Of a DNA stretch of 39,389 nt, positions 10,527-19,609 are shown in pieces. The DNA lies in assembly GCA_030539115.1 (NCBI GenBank), contig JAUNSR010000029.1, forward strand, positions 1-39,389, in the 5' to 3' direction. Under the pieces are notes generated by a model that was not told the DNA's origin, searched no databases, and was given only the letters and a program-made list of their open reading frames with translations. Each line of letters begins with the position of its first letter. The first letter of the stretch is position 1. The translations under genes were made by a program, and so were the position numbers. Source of the DNA: Bacteroidales bacterium. GTDB taxonomy: Bacteria > Bacteroidota > Bacteroidia > Bacteroidales > JAUNSR01.

Positions 10527-13229
10527 TTACTTATTTTTTTTCAAATATAAAGTATAAGTTCCCGCCTTCAATGAAATTAGGACGTCATTTTTGGATATAT
10601 CTTCAATTTTTTTACCTGTGTATTGAGAAACGATTTTGTTTAATTTATATTCCTTAGGCAGATAAAAGTCGGCTTTTGAATTAGCCGGGATTGTAATTGT
10701 ATATATTAAACTGCCGCCTTTCTTTTCCCATTTTGATACAATTTCGCCGTAAGGAGACACATGTGAAGCTGAAAATTTACCTAAATTCTCAGGGAAATAT
10801 GGTTTAAGTATAATGTTTTTAAATCCCGGATTTTCAGGATCAGGCTGAATACCTGCCAATCCCTTAAAATACCATCCGCCAACTTCACCAAACATCATGT
10901 GATTGTCTGAAATGTCACGTTCTGCCTTTAAATCCCAGTTTTCAAGCAAAGTAGTGGCTCCATTTACAATCCACCATCCCCATGAAGGATAAGTGTTTTG
11001 TGTTGCCACTCTATATGCCTGAGAAGATTGATGATTATTGCTCAAAGCATTTAAAATTGCTTTTGCTCCAAGCACACCAACATCCAAATGGCCATCTGCG
11101 CCATCGACAGCAGAAGAAAGTTTTTGTGCCACTTTATCCTTGCAATCATCTGGAGTAACGCCCCATTGAAGCGGCACACTAAGCTCTGTCTGGCTGCCAT
11201 TGGCATAAACACCCGTTTCCTTATTTAAATATTTGTCATTTACGGCATTTTTCACTTTTTGTGCTAAGGCTGAATAATATTTGTAATCATCCATTCGTCC
11301 GAACATCTTGGCTGCCGAAGCAAGTATATTGATATCTACAAAATAGTAGACCGATGATGTCAGTTCAAGAGAGGATTGAGTTTTTACCGGCACCCAGTCA
11401 CCCCTTCCCCAAGAGGTAAGTCCGGAGGGATAGTTAAAGTTAACGTAATCAACATAGTTTTTAATATTGTAGTAACATTTTTCAAGAAGAGAGTTGTCAC
11501 CGTAGAACATATAAATATTCCACGGGATAATTGCTATTGTAGATGTCCAGTCCAAACCATTGGCAGTTCCATATCCCCAACCTCCTGTTGGAATAATATC
11601 AGGCAATACTCCATTTGGCTGCTGTTCATCACGATGGTCGGCAAGCCATTTTTCATATATTGTTATTCCATCAAAATTAAACAAGGCTGTCTCTATTGCA
11701 AGATGTCCGTCACCGGTCCATCCATTTTTCTCTCTTTGCGGACAGTCAGTAGGATATCCCATAAGATTTGACAAATATGAGTTATCCGATGCAAAACACA
11801 TCTTATTTATCAATTCATTTGATGAACTGATAAATCCAATTTTGTCGACATCACTATGAGAGAAATATGCTGTCAGTCCATTGTCTGCAATTTTTACAGG
11901 ACGGTCGGCTGTAACCTCAGCATATCTGAATCCTTTGTAATTAAATTTTGGCATAAAAACCTCATCGCCATCACCTGAAAGTGTATATATATCTGTTTGG
12001 AAAGGATCTTTATCATCTACAGGACGATGATAGACATCAATATTTGAGAGATCTACATGACCGTTATCATATAGTCTTTCTCCATGCTTAACCCTTACTA
12101 CAGTACCTGCTTCACCGGAAAGAACAATTTTGGTAATACCTGCCATATTTCTTCCAAAATCAAAAACAATATTTTTATCGTCGAAGCGACTGACCTTTAC
12201 AGGATTGATTTCATCAACAGCCCGTATAGGTTTCATTTGCTGAGAAACAATATTTTCAGAAGGCACAGCTCTATAACTCACTCCCTGCCATTTTGAATCA
12301 TCGAATCCGGGTTTATTCCAGCCTTTTTGTTCCATGCGGGCATCTTGATGCTCAGCTGTATAGATACTGTTAAATCTTATACTTCCCTCTCCTGTCTTCC
12401 AATCCCGTTCAGTACAAACAATTTGCTTTGTGCCATCTTGATAGACTATCTCTATATCCATACAAAAAGCAGGGCGGTTTCTCCAAGGTGCATTATGAAA
12501 ATCCCAAACTCCTATAGACTGATGATTATACCAGCCGTTACCCAAAATTACACCAACAGCATTTTCACCATTTGTCAATAAAGATGTAATGTCATGAGTA
12601 ACATAAAGAGTTCTTCTGTCAAATCTTGTGTACATAGGATCTAAAATATGATCACCTGCCTTTTCTCCATTAAAACTCAATTCATACAATCCGGCAACCG
12701 CTATATATGCACGTGCAGATTTAATTTTTTTATCAACATTGAATGATTTTCTAAAATATGGAGCCGGCTTATAATCGGTATCATGATTGTCTGAAATCCA
12801 TGCTCCATGCCAATTATTACGGCTCATTTTTCCGGTTTCAAAATTGGCTACTTTTGATTCACGGCTCTCTTCCCCAATATCGGAAATTATTACTTTCCAA
12901 TAATACTTGGTTGCCGGAGCAAGACTTTTGCCTTTAAAACTTACAAGATTTCTATCGGATGATACCTTGCCTGTATCCCATATATTTCCTTTACTGTTTG
13001 CAACACTCAAAGAGTCCGTATCGACAACAACTCTGTAAGATTTTTGCACGGCTCCATCCCTTTTATCTAAAAGCTTCCAACTTAAACGAGGATTTTCAGT
13101 ATCTATGCCTAAAGGGTTGACTAAATATTCGCACTTTAAATCATAAGGATAAACTTTGCTATTGTCTTGGCTAAAGGCAGACAAAACTGCACTAAACAAT
13201 AAGCAAGCTGTCAAAATAGGTTTAATCAT
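10527..13229 (-). CDS. GH78 alpha-L-rhamnosidase, exported
   Basis: The 900-residue enzyme should release terminal alpha-L-rhamnose by inversion. A signal peptide covers residues 1-20 (cleavage AFS-QD). Order: N-terminal Fn3-like domain (about 25-132), Bac_rhamnosid_N beta-sandwich (about 165-335), concanavalin-like domain (about 345-455), the (alpha/alpha)6 catalytic barrel (about 460-800) and a C-terminal beta-domain. The GH78 active-site stretch TDCPQREKNGWTGDG (494-508) is intact: Asp495, Glu500 and Asp507 line up with the Asp/Glu/Asp of the well-studied Bacillus RhaB, and Glu500 is the expected general acid. It is the first gene of the leftward operon, with a TATATTTG -7 box 25 bases upstream. 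The substrate could be a plant pectin or bacterial polysaccharide; sequence does not decide. Confidence 0.94.
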   Translation of the reverse strand: MIKPILTACLLFSAVLSAFSQDNSKVYPYDLKCEYLVNPLGIDTENPRLSWKLLDKRDGAVQKSYRVVVDTDSLSVANSKGNIWDTGKVSSDRNLVSFKGKSLAPATKYYWKVIISDIGEESRESKVANFETGKMSRNNWHGAWISDNHDTDYKPAPYFRKSFNVDKKIKSARAYIAVAGLYELSFNGEKAGDHILDPMYTRFDRRTLYVTHDITSLLTNGENAVGVILGNGWYNHQSIGVWDFHNAPWRNRPAFCMDIEIVYQDGTKQIVCTERDWKTGEGSIRFNSIYTAEHQDARMEQKGWNKPGFDDSKWQGVSYRAVPSENIVSQQMKPIRAVDEINPVKVSRFDDKNIVFDFGRNMAGITKIVLSGEAGTVVRVKHGERLYDNGHVDLSNIDVYHRPVDDKDPFQTDIYTLSGDGDEVFMPKFNYKGFRYAEVTADRPVKIADNGLTAYFSHSDVDKIGFISSSNELINKMCFASDNSYLSNLMGYPTDCPQREKNGWTGDGHLAIETALFNFDGITIYEKWLADHRDEQQPNGVLPDIIPTGGWGYGTANGLDWTSTIAIIPWNIYMFYGDNSLLEKCYYNIKNYVDYVNFNYPSGLTSWGRGDWVPVKTQSSLELTSSVYYFVDINILASAAKMFGRMDDYKYYSALAQKVKNAVNDKYLNKETGVYANGSQTELSVPLQWGVTPDDCKDKVAQKLSSAVDGADGHLDVGVLGAKAILNALSNNHQSSQAYRVATQNTYPSWGWWIVNGATTLLENWDLKAERDISDNHMMFGEVGGWYFKGLAGIQPDPENPGFKNIILKPYFPENLGKFSASHVSPYGEIVSKWEKKGGSLIYTITIPANSKADFYLPKEYKLNKIVSQYTGKKIEDISKNDVLISLKAGTYTLYLKKNK

Positions 13230-13253
13230 AGCATTATATTAATTGATGGTAGA

Positions 13254-13261
13254 CAAATATA
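13254..13261 (-). promoter_or_regulatory. Putative -7 box of the GH78 operon
   Basis: On the minus strand this reads TATATTTG, a perfect match to the Bacteroidetes -7 consensus TAnnTTTG, 25 bases before the GH78 start codon. No TTTG was found at the expected -33 position, which fits a promoter that needs an activator such as the nearby hybrid regulator. Confidence 0.55.
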
Positions 13262-13784
13262 CAATTTTTGATATATCGCATATATCTCTGAGAGTCTCTT
13301 TTATTTTGATTATTTGCTTTTTTATTTTCCTCTTTACTAATTTGTTATTATTGTTTACATAAATGACATTTTATTTCGACAATTGGCAATCACCGGTGAT
13401 TCCATTCCTATTTTTGGTGTAGATATTATTGGATAATAATTGTCATTTGTAAACTATTTGCACCGTCCTATTGTAACTAAATCAATATATATCAATCCGT
13501 TATTTATTTTAATCAGTCTTTTTATTTTTTTAATCAGTCATATTTTTTAATCACTTAAGTATTTTGCTTATTTCATTATAATATTTCATTACTTTAATTA
13601 AAGTATATAAATAAAGTTACTATAGTATCAAAAAAAAATGAATGATTAAAAAAAGAAAGTTGGCAGTTGAAATAACAACGATAATAACGGTCTTTTAAAA
13701 TATTGTTTTGGGAATAAAAACTTATTGGTATTAATGTCAATTAATTTAAAAACAGAGAGCAAAAGAGCATGAAAATTTGTATAA
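13262..13784. other. Intergenic region upstream of GH78 with dyad symmetry
   Basis: No intact gene is seen here. The notable content is a nested set of inverted repeats at 13353-13454, listed separately. The rest is AT-rich sequence leading to a broken reading frame on the + strand. Confidence 0.6.
13353..13454. repeat. Nested inverted repeats around a 14-bp perfect palindrome
   Basis: The outer arms are GTTTACATAAATGACA (13353-13368) and TGTCATTTGTAAAC (13441-13454), complementary except for a 2-base insertion. Inner arms are GACAATT (13378-13384) and AATTGTC (13438-13444). Between them is the perfect palindrome AATCACCGGTGATT (13388-13401), whose GC core stands out in AT-rich DNA. It lies 125-225 bases upstream of the GH78 start and is a candidate regulator-binding site. 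Confidence 0.6.
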
Positions 13785-14270
13785 GTAAATGAGAATAAAA
13801 ATGCTTATACTGTAAAAGTCAAAGCTATGGATGCAATGAACTTGGAAGAAAGAAAGAATGCTGTTATCAGTATGCTTCAAAACATGACAGACTTTCATTT
13901 GGCTGGCATAACAGTTGATAAAGCGGGAGTTCATTCCCCTCTTGACAATCATTTGTCGGATGAATTGTTTAAAATATTATCAAAAGATAATGCAAGCCGA
14001 ATGCAATAAGCAGTTGAAAGCAATAGCTTTCTAAATGTGTTTGCTGAGGCGAAGCTTATCTTATTCAAAGATATAGAGAACTCTGACAATGTAAAGGTGG
14101 CTGCGCTTTCAAACAATGATTTGGCAGAGAAATATCCAGATATTGAAAAAAAATTTAAGGATCAGGATTATAACCTTTCTGATTTTAAATATTTTGTAGA
14201 TGTTAGAAAACCTAAAAGCGATAATGAGAAAAAGGATGTTTCGTATGTGATATTTCTTTTGCTGAAATAG
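13785..14270 (+). pseudogene. Reading frame interrupted by an in-frame stop; family unknown
   Basis: One frame runs from just after a stop at 13782 to 14270, broken only by a TAA at 14007-14009. The front part (ATG at 13827, 60 residues, MDAMNLEERKNAV...) and the back part (from GTG 14037, 77 residues, VFAEAKLILFKDI...) are in the same frame with protein-like composition, and the bases around the stop read ...RMQ-stop-AVES..., so a single CAA-to-TAA change would explain it. Coding-like sequence (NAYTVKVKAM) continues upstream of the first ATG, suggesting that the natural start is also lost. I do not recognise the family; no cysteine, membrane segment or signal peptide is visible. Two separate small genes or a sequencing error are alternatives. 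Confidence 0.5.
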
Positions 14271-14413
14271 TCTTAAAATCTATAAAGGTTATAAAAACTA
14301 TCTTGAAAACAGAATATAAAATTCAACTACTACCCTCTTTATAATATGAGCTGGTCGGGAATTTTATTTATTGTTGATATTTGAAATTCCAAGATATTAA
14401 AGGATAATAAAAA

Positions 14414-14451
14414 TCCTCTTAATTCTTTGAATTGCAAAGAAATTAAGAGGA
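14414..14451 (-). terminator. Terminator of the yjdM-like gene
   Basis: A 16-bp stem with one bulged base (TCCTCTTAATTCTTTG 14414-14429 against 14435-14451). On the minus strand it is followed by TTTTTATT and sits just after the stop codon at 14460. Confidence 0.9.
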
Positions 14452-14459
14452 CAATAATA

Positions 14460-14789
14460 TTATTTCTTAAGGAAACATGTTTTAAGCACAATCCAGCTTC
14501 CATCAATTTTACAATCAACAAGTTCATGGTCTTCAGTAAGTTTGATACCCTTTACCTTGGTACCTCTTTTAATTACCATTGAAGAACCCTTAACCTTTAA
14601 ATCTTTAATTACAGTGACAGCATCTCCGTCGGCAAGCTCTGCTCCGTTGCTGTCTTTGCAGAGAGTTACATCAGATTCATCAGATTCGGAATCGTTCCAC
14701 TCATGCCCGCAGTCGGGACAAACGTTTAAAACACCATCAAAGTATGTATTGTCCATTGAACATATAGGACAATTTGCGATTTCACTCAT
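14460..14789 (-). CDS. yjdM: YjdM/PhnA-family zinc-ribbon protein
   Basis: The 109-residue cytoplasmic protein has the two halves of the YjdM (formerly PhnA) family. The N-terminal zinc ribbon has CPIC (Cys7, Cys10) and CPDC (Cys24, Cys27) followed by GHEW. The C-terminal domain has the near-invariant ADGDAVTVIKDLKVKGSS and KRGTKVKGIKL blocks and ends with the family-typical FLKK. Length is normal. Despite the old name, members are not established as phosphonate-degrading enzymes; the role is unknown. No phosphonate genes are nearby and the gene stands alone with its own terminator. Confidence 0.92.
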   Translation of the reverse strand: MSEIANCPICSMDNTYFDGVLNVCPDCGHEWNDSESDESDVTLCKDSNGAELADGDAVTVIKDLKVKGSSMVIKRGTKVKGIKLTEDHELVDCKIDGSWIVLKTCFLKK

Positions 14790-14974
14790 AGTTTAGTATT
14801 AAAATGAGGCACAAAGGTATACTTGAAAAGGTTATAATAAAAAGACGGACATGCTTATATTAATATTATTATTGTTTTCTAAGAAATTTTAAGAAGATTG
14901 ACATCGGCATGAAAATTATATATAAAACCATAGTTTACACCACATTAGATAAAACAAATAACTTTCCATGCCTG

Positions 14975-15004
14975 ATTGTTATTATTATATATCGGTTACC
15001 TTTG
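14975..15004 (+). promoter_or_regulatory. Bacteroidetes-type promoter of the basic small protein
   Basis: ATTG at 14975-14978, an 18-base spacer and TACCTTTG at 14997-15004 match the TTTG-N19-TAnnTTTG pattern closely. The start codon follows 45 bases later. Confidence 0.65.
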
Positions 15005-15049
15005 TAAAATCGGATAAATGAATCAATAATTACAAATAATAGAATACAA

Positions 15050-15238
15050 ATGGATATTGAAAAAGCAATGCAGGGCGGTTTGGTTTTCAAAAAAGCAAAA
15101 GAGAAAAATGAAGACGACAAGCCTCAATTTAAGACTAAAGCAAAAAAATCATCTTACGCAAAGGGGCTTCATGGTTCGGGAGCTGCAAAAATGAAAGCCG
15201 CCTATAAGAAAAAAGCACAAAACAGAAATAAAAAGTAA
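15050..15238 (+). CDS. Small, very basic hypothetical protein
   Basis: A 62-residue protein with about one third lysine or arginine, ending in QNRNKK. It has no cysteine, no signal peptide and no hydrophobic segment, so it is cytoplasmic and may bind nucleic acid or the ribosome (inference from charge only). The middle (SSYAKGLHGSGAAKMKAAY) looks flexible. A good promoter lies immediately upstream and codon choice resembles neighbouring genes, which supports a real gene. I cannot name a family with certainty. Confidence 0.65.
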   Translation: MDIEKAMQGGLVFKKAKEKNEDDKPQFKTKAKKSSYAKGLHGSGAAKMKAAYKKKAQNRNKK

Positions 15239-15367
15239 TTTCTTTGTCAGCTTTTTAGAGTTTTCATCGGTGTAAAAGCCACAGCTAAAAACAGCCCTTT
15301 TTAGAAAATCGGATTTATTTGGTATTGAAAATATCAAACCATAAGGCTTGTTTTAAAACCAATTAAT

Positions 15368-15397
15368 AAAATGATGATTTTCATTATAAGTCATTTT
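15368..15397 (+). terminator. Weak terminator-like hairpin before prfA
   Basis: AAAATGA (15368-15374) can pair with TCATTTT (about 15391-15397), followed by further T residues. The loop is long, so this is a weak candidate for ending the transcript of the small basic protein. Confidence 0.35.
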
Positions 15398-15444
15398 TTA
15401 TTGCAAAAACTCTAAACTTTTGATTTTTTGATAAAACAAGTTAG

Positions 15445-15475
15445 TTTGTAAGTAAATACGAAATCATTACCTTTG
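15445..15475 (+). promoter_or_regulatory. Promoter of prfA, consensus match
   Basis: TTTG (15445-15448), exactly 19 bases, then TACCTTTG (15468-15475). This is a full match to the Bacteroidetes primary sigma factor consensus. The prfA start codon lies 20 bases after the box. Confidence 0.85.
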
Positions 15476-15495
15476 CATGCAAATTAAGATAAATA

Positions 15496-16605
15496 ATGAG
15501 CGAAAATACACTTTTAGATAAACTCGAGGGATTAGTGCTTCGTTTTGAAGAGATAAACACACTAATAACCGACCCCTCTGTCATTGCAGACATGAATCGT
15601 TATGTTCGTCTAAACAAGGAATATAAAGATCTTGAAAAGATTGTAGCTTCAAGAAATGAATATAAGACACTTCTTTCAAACCTTGAAGAGGCAAAAGAGA
15701 TTCTTGACACAGACAACGACCCTGAGATGAGGGAGATGGCAAAAATGGAGATTGACAATGCAAATGAAAGAATTCCTGCTCTTGAAGAGGAAATAAAACT
15801 TTTGCTTATCCCTGCAGACCCTCAAGATGACAAGAATGCCATTTTGGAGATTCGCGGAGGTACGGGAGGCGATGAAGCGGCAATTTTTGCCGGAGATTTG
15901 TTTAGGATGTACACCAAATATTGTGAAACGAAAGGCTGGAAACTTGAGGTTTCAAGCTTCAGCGAGGGAGCCGCAGGTGGATTTAAAGAAATTATCTGTG
16001 CCGTAACAGGAGAGAAAGTTTATGGTACACTAAAATACGAATCAGGAGTTCATCGTGTACAGCGTGTTCCTGCAACAGAAACACAAGGACGCGTTCACAC
16101 CTCAGCAGCTTCTGTTGCTGTATTGCCTGAAGCAGATGCTTTCGATGTAGAAATCAACGAAGGTGAAATAAAATGGGATACTTTCCGTTCAGGGGGTGCC
16201 GGAGGTCAGAACGTAAATAAAGTGGAATCGGGTGTAAGGCTTAGATATATGTGGAAAAACCCCACTACCGGTGAAACTGATGAGATTTTGATTGAATGTA
16301 CCGAGACAAGAGATCAGCCAAAAAACAAAGCCCGTGCATTGGCGCGTCTTCGTACATACATCTATGATAAAGAGCATCAGAAATATGTTGATGACATAGC
16401 CTCAAAACGTAAGACTATGGTATCGACTGGTGACCGTTCGGCAAAAATCCGTACCTACAACTATCCTCAGGGACGTGTAACAGACCATCGTATCAATTAC
16501 ACTCTTTATAACTTGGGTGCATTTATGGAGGGCGATATACAGCAGGTTATCGACCAGCTGATTGTTGCCGAAAATGCTGAAAGAATGAAAGAGAGCGAAT
16601 TATAA
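15496..16605 (+). CDS. prfA: Peptide chain release factor 1
   Basis: The 369-residue cytoplasmic protein recognises UAA and UAG in the ribosomal A site and triggers release of the finished peptide. The discriminating PAT tripeptide is at 192-194 (VPATETQGRVHTSA), which marks it as RF1 rather than RF2. The catalytic GGQ is at 236-238 within GGAGGQNVNKVES, and the conserved RGGTGGDEAA lies at 120-129. Length matches the family. The ATG at 15496 is placed directly behind a consensus promoter. A terminator-like hairpin follows 10 bases after the stop. Confidence 0.98.
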   Translation: MSENTLLDKLEGLVLRFEEINTLITDPSVIADMNRYVRLNKEYKDLEKIVASRNEYKTLLSNLEEAKEILDTDNDPEMREMAKMEIDNANERIPALEEEIKLLLIPADPQDDKNAILEIRGGTGGDEAAIFAGDLFRMYTKYCETKGWKLEVSSFSEGAAGGFKEIICAVTGEKVYGTLKYESGVHRVQRVPATETQGRVHTSAASVAVLPEADAFDVEINEGEIKWDTFRSGGAGGQNVNKVESGVRLRYMWKNPTTGETDEILIECTETRDQPKNKARALARLRTYIYDKEHQKYVDDIASKRKTMVSTGDRSAKIRTYNYPQGRVTDHRINYTLYNLGAFMEGDIQQVIDQLIVAENAERMKESEL

Positions 16606-16615
16606 GAGATTTACA

Positions 16616-16649
16616 AGCTGGCAGAATTTATTCTGTCGGCTTTCTTTTT
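16616..16649 (+). terminator. Terminator or attenuator after prfA
   Basis: AGCTGGCAGAAT (16616-16627) pairs with ATTCTGTCGGCT (16630-16641) with two G-T pairs, followed by TTCTTTTTG. The TTG at 16648 falls in its tail, so the next gene is unlikely to start there. Confidence 0.75.
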
Positions 16650-16707
16650 GCCATATAATCAACAAAAAATCGCCAATTATTTACAAATGAAGGTAAAGAC
16701 CAATTTT

Positions 16708-17328
16708 ATGAATAATATTAAGAATATAGTTTTTGACCTTGGTGTTGTAATTATAAACCTAAACAGGGAAAGGTGCATTGAGGCTTTTAAAGCCCTCGGT
16801 CTGGATGAAATGACATTTAACTCCATTCAAGAAGTTGAACAAAACATTTTTAACAGATATGAGTTGGGAGAAATCTCTTCAGAAGAATTTTGCAATCAGG
16901 TAAGAAGCATTTTAAACAAGAATATCGAGAATGAAGAGATAGAAAAAGCATGGTTGAAAATGCTTTGCGATATTCCACAATATAAACTTGAAGCTATTAG
17001 AGGGCTAAACAAAAAATACAGAGTATTTTTGCTCAGCAATACCAATGAAATACATTGGCAATGGTGTAAAGACATTTTTTTCGAGAATGACGGATTTGAG
17101 CTAAGTGATTATTTTGAAGATGTTTTTCTTTCTTATGAAATGCACCTTATGAAGCCTGACAAAAAAATTTTTGAGCGATTAACAGCCAAAACCGGAATTG
17201 CCTGCAATGAAACCATATTTATAGATGATTCAGATATAAATTGCCTGAGTGCCATGAATCTTGGCTTTAAAACTTACACGGCAAAAAAAGAGGAAAATTG
17301 GACCTATTTATTCAACAGCAAACAATAA
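16708..17328 (+). CDS. HAD-superfamily phosphatase (subfamily IA, YihX-like)
   Basis: A 206-residue cytoplasmic hydrolase of small phosphorylated metabolites. All four HAD motifs are visible: motif I VFDLGVVI (nucleophile Asp10), motif II LLSNT, the motif III lysine in MKPDKKIF, and motif [11 protein letters not shown] helical cap lies between motifs I and II, as in subfamily IA. I chose ATG 16708 because the protein then starts [12 protein letters not shown], the normal distance to motif I; ATG 16687 is possible, and an upstream TTG falls in a terminator. The substrate is not evident: YihX relatives act on alpha-glucose-1-phosphate. The gene ends 7 bases before pyrF, so the two are probably co-transcribed. 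Confidence 0.88.
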   Translation: MNNIKNIVFDLGVVIINLNRERCIEAFKALGLDEMTFNSIQEVEQNIFNRYELGEISSEEFCNQVRSILNKNIENEEIEKAWLKMLCDIPQYKLEAIRGLNKKYRVFLLSNTNEIHWQWCKDIFFENDGFELSDYFEDVFLSYEMHLMKPDKKIFERLTAKTGIACNETIFIDDSDINCLSAMNLGFKTYTAKKEENWTYLFNSKQ

Positions 17329-17335
17329 TAATAAA

Positions 17336-18163
17336 ATGAACAAACAGCAGTTATTTGAAAACATTAAGCGCAAACGCTCTTTCCTTTGCGTAGGTTTGGA
17401 TACCGATATTAAAAAAATCCCGGAACACTTGTTAACTCAAGAGGACCCTATTTTTTCTTTTAATAAAGAAATTATTGATGCAACCGCTGATTATTGTGTT
17501 GCTTATAAACCAAATCTTGCTTTCTATGAAAGCCTTGGCGTTAAGGGTTGGATTGCATTTGAAAAAACTATCGAATATATCAAGAAAAATTATCCTGATC
17601 AATTTATAATCGCCGATGCAAAAAGAGGTGATATTGGAAATACTTCCGAGCTATATGCAAGAAGTTTTTTTGAACATCTGGGTATAGATTCTGTTACTGT
17701 TGCACCATATATGGGTGAGGATAGCGTAAAACCATTTCTTATTTATCCTCAGAGCTGGGTAATTCTTCTTGCTCTGACATCCAACAAAGGCTCGCACGAT
17801 TTTCAACTTACCAAAGATGAAAATGGGGAGCGTCTTTTTGAGAAAGTTATTCGCAAAGCTCAAACATGGGCAAGCGATGAGCAGATGATGTTTGTTGTTG
17901 GAGCTACACAGGGCAAACTTTTTGAAGATATAAGAAAAATTGCTCCTGATCATTTTCTTCTTGTGCCCGGAGTTGGAGCTCAAGGCGGAAGTCTTGAGGA
18001 GGTTGCCGAGTATGGAATGAATGACATGTGCGGACTTCTTGTAAACTCCTCTCGTCAAATTATTTATGCCGACAAGAGTGAAAATTTCGCTCAGGGGTCA
18101 AAAAATGAAGCAATTAAAGTTCAGCAAAAGATGAATGAATTACTTTTGAACAAAGGAATATAA
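17336..18163 (+). CDS. pyrF: Orotidine 5'-phosphate decarboxylase
   Basis: The 275-residue cytoplasmic enzyme converts OMP to UMP in the last step of de novo pyrimidine synthesis. It is the longer (type 2) form found in Bacteroidetes and Actinobacteria. The catalytic motif [10 protein letters not shown] is at 94-103 with Lys96 as the expected proton donor. CVGLDTD (18-24) and the phosphate-binding VPGVGAQGG are also present. The ATG at 17336 is chosen because the protein begins directly before the conserved [12 protein letters not shown]; the reading frame remains open further upstream but overlaps the HAD gene. Confidence 0.96.
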   Translation: MNKQQLFENIKRKRSFLCVGLDTDIKKIPEHLLTQEDPIFSFNKEIIDATADYCVAYKPNLAFYESLGVKGWIAFEKTIEYIKKNYPDQFIIADAKRGDIGNTSELYARSFFEHLGIDSVTVAPYMGEDSVKPFLIYPQSWVILLALTSNKGSHDFQLTKDENGERLFEKVIRKAQTWASDEQMMFVVGATQGKLFEDIRKIAPDHFLLVPGVGAQGGSLEEVAEYGMNDMCGLLVNSSRQIIYADKSENFAQGSKNEAIKVQQKMNELLLNKGI

Positions 18164-18175
18164 GATCAAATTTAT

Positions 18176-18183
18176 TAATTTTG
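18176..18183 (+). promoter_or_regulatory. Putative -7 box of pgk
   Basis: TAATTTTG matches TAnnTTTG and lies 34 bases before the pgk ATG. No TTTG is at the expected -33 spacing, so confidence is moderate. Confidence 0.5.
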
Positions 18184-18217
18184 CAAAGTAAAACGAGTTA
18201 CAATAAAATTTTTGAAC

Positions 18218-19480
18218 ATGCAATCAATTGACAATTACAATTTCAATGGAAAAAAAGCATTCGTACGCGTTGATTTCAACGTACCTTTGAATGCAGACAT
18301 GCAAATTACAGATGATACACGTATGCAAAAGGCGTTGCCTACGCTAAAGAAGATTCTTGCTGATGGCGGATCTGTAATTATCGGTTCTCACTTGGGTCGC
18401 CCTAAAAAAGGACCTGAAGACAAGTTCTCTTTGAAACACATCGTTCCTCATTTGGCTGAACTTTTGGGTCAGGAAGTTAAGTTCGCTGCTGATTGCAAAG
18501 GTCCTGTTGCTGAAGAGGCTGCAGCAGCTTTGAAACCGGGTGAAGTACTTGTACTTGAAAATCTTCGTTTCTATGCTGAAGAGGAGGGAAAACCTCGTGG
18601 CTTGGCTGAAGATGCTTCTGATGAAGAAAAAGCAGCAGCTAAGAAAGCTGTAAAAGCTAGCCAAAAGGAATTTACCAAAGACTTGGCCAAACTTGCTGAT
18701 TGTTATGTAAATGATGCTTTCGGTACTGCTCACCGCGCTCATGCTTCAACAGCTCTTATCGCTGACCTATTTGACACTAATGATAAAATGTTCGGTTACC
18801 TAATGCAGAAAGAGGTTGACGCCGTCGGTAAAGTTCTTACTACTGCTGTTAAACCGGTTACTGCTATTATCGGTGGCTCTAAAGTTTCATCAAAAATTAC
18901 CATTATTGAAAACTTGTTGAGCAAGGTTGACAATCTTCTTATTGTAGGCGGAATGGCATTTACCTTTGCCAAGGCAATGGGTGGAAATATCGGCAGTTCT
19001 CTTTGTGAAGATGAAATGCTTGATACTGCCAAGGCTGTAATGGCAAAAGCAAAAGAACTTGGTGTAAACCTTGTTTTACCTGTTGACTGCATTGCAGCAG
19101 ACAAGTTTGACAACAATGCCGCTACTCAGGTTAGTTCTGATATGGACATTCCGGAAGGATGGATGGGTCTTGACTTAGGTCCTGAATCATGCGTTCTTAT
19201 GGATGATGTTATCAAAACTTCAAAAACTATTCTTTGGAACGGTCCTGCAGGAGTATTTGAATTTGAAAATTTCCAGACAGGAACAAAGACTATCGCTTTG
19301 GCTATCGCTGATGCAACTGCAAATGGCGCATTTTCTTTAATTGGAGGTGGTGACTCTGTTGCTGCTATTAATGCTTTCCATCTTGCTGATAAAGTTAGCT
19401 ATGTTTCAACAGGTGGTGGTGCTCTTCTTGAAATGATTGAAGGAAAAGATCTTCCTGGTGTTAAAGCTATCCGCGGATAA
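18218..19480 (+). CDS. pgk: Phosphoglycerate kinase
   Basis: The 420-residue glycolytic enzyme moves phosphate between 1,3-bisphosphoglycerate and ADP. The N-terminal substrate site shows RVDFNVPLN (17-25) and [10 protein letters not shown] (56-65). The C-terminal nucleotide site shows [13 protein letters not shown] and GGGDSVAA. Length matches the Bacteroidetes form, which has a slightly extended N domain. ATG 18218 is preferred to the TTG two codons earlier. Codon use here is more biased than in neighbours (frequent GCT, GGT, CGT), consistent with high expression. A long dyad that can act as terminator follows. Confidence 0.98.
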   Translation: MQSIDNYNFNGKKAFVRVDFNVPLNADMQITDDTRMQKALPTLKKILADGGSVIIGSHLGRPKKGPEDKFSLKHIVPHLAELLGQEVKFAADCKGPVAEEAAAALKPGEVLVLENLRFYAEEEGKPRGLAEDASDEEKAAAKKAVKASQKEFTKDLAKLADCYVNDAFGTAHRAHASTALIADLFDTNDKMFGYLMQKEVDAVGKVLTTAVKPVTAIIGGSKVSSKITIIENLLSKVDNLLIVGGMAFTFAKAMGGNIGSSLCEDEMLDTAKAVMAKAKELGVNLVLPVDCIAADKFDNNAATQVSSDMDIPEGWMGLDLGPESCVLMDDVIKTSKTILWNGPAGVFEFENFQTGTKTIALAIADATANGAFSLIGGGDSVAAINAFHLADKVSYVSTGGGALLEMIEGKDLPGVKAIRG

Positions 19481-19500
19481 TCTTTTTTAAAAATAACTTT

Positions 19501-19607
19501 AAACTGTCTCTTTACAGACTTTTCATTTAGTTATATTCTATATTATCATATCTGTTATGAATAATATTAAAAGAATGAAATGAGAGCTCTTAAAGAGACA
19601 GTTTTTT
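19501..19607. terminator. Long dyad with T run between pgk and the next gene
   Basis: Arms AAACTGTCTCTTTA (19501-19514) and TAAAGAGACAGTTT (19591-19604) are perfectly complementary over 14 bp but 76 bases apart. The interior has a further hairpin (ATATTATCATA against TATGAATAATAT, one bulge). The right arm runs into TTTTTTG, as in a terminator for pgk. Confidence 0.65.
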
Positions 19608-19609
19608 GT

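Noticed and set aside
16648..16707. TTG start giving a longer HAD protein
   Set aside because: It falls in the tail of the prfA terminator and adds residues not seen before motif I in the family.
17651..18058. 135-codon antisense frame in pyrF
   Set aside because: pyrF is unambiguous and the antisense product has no recognisable features.
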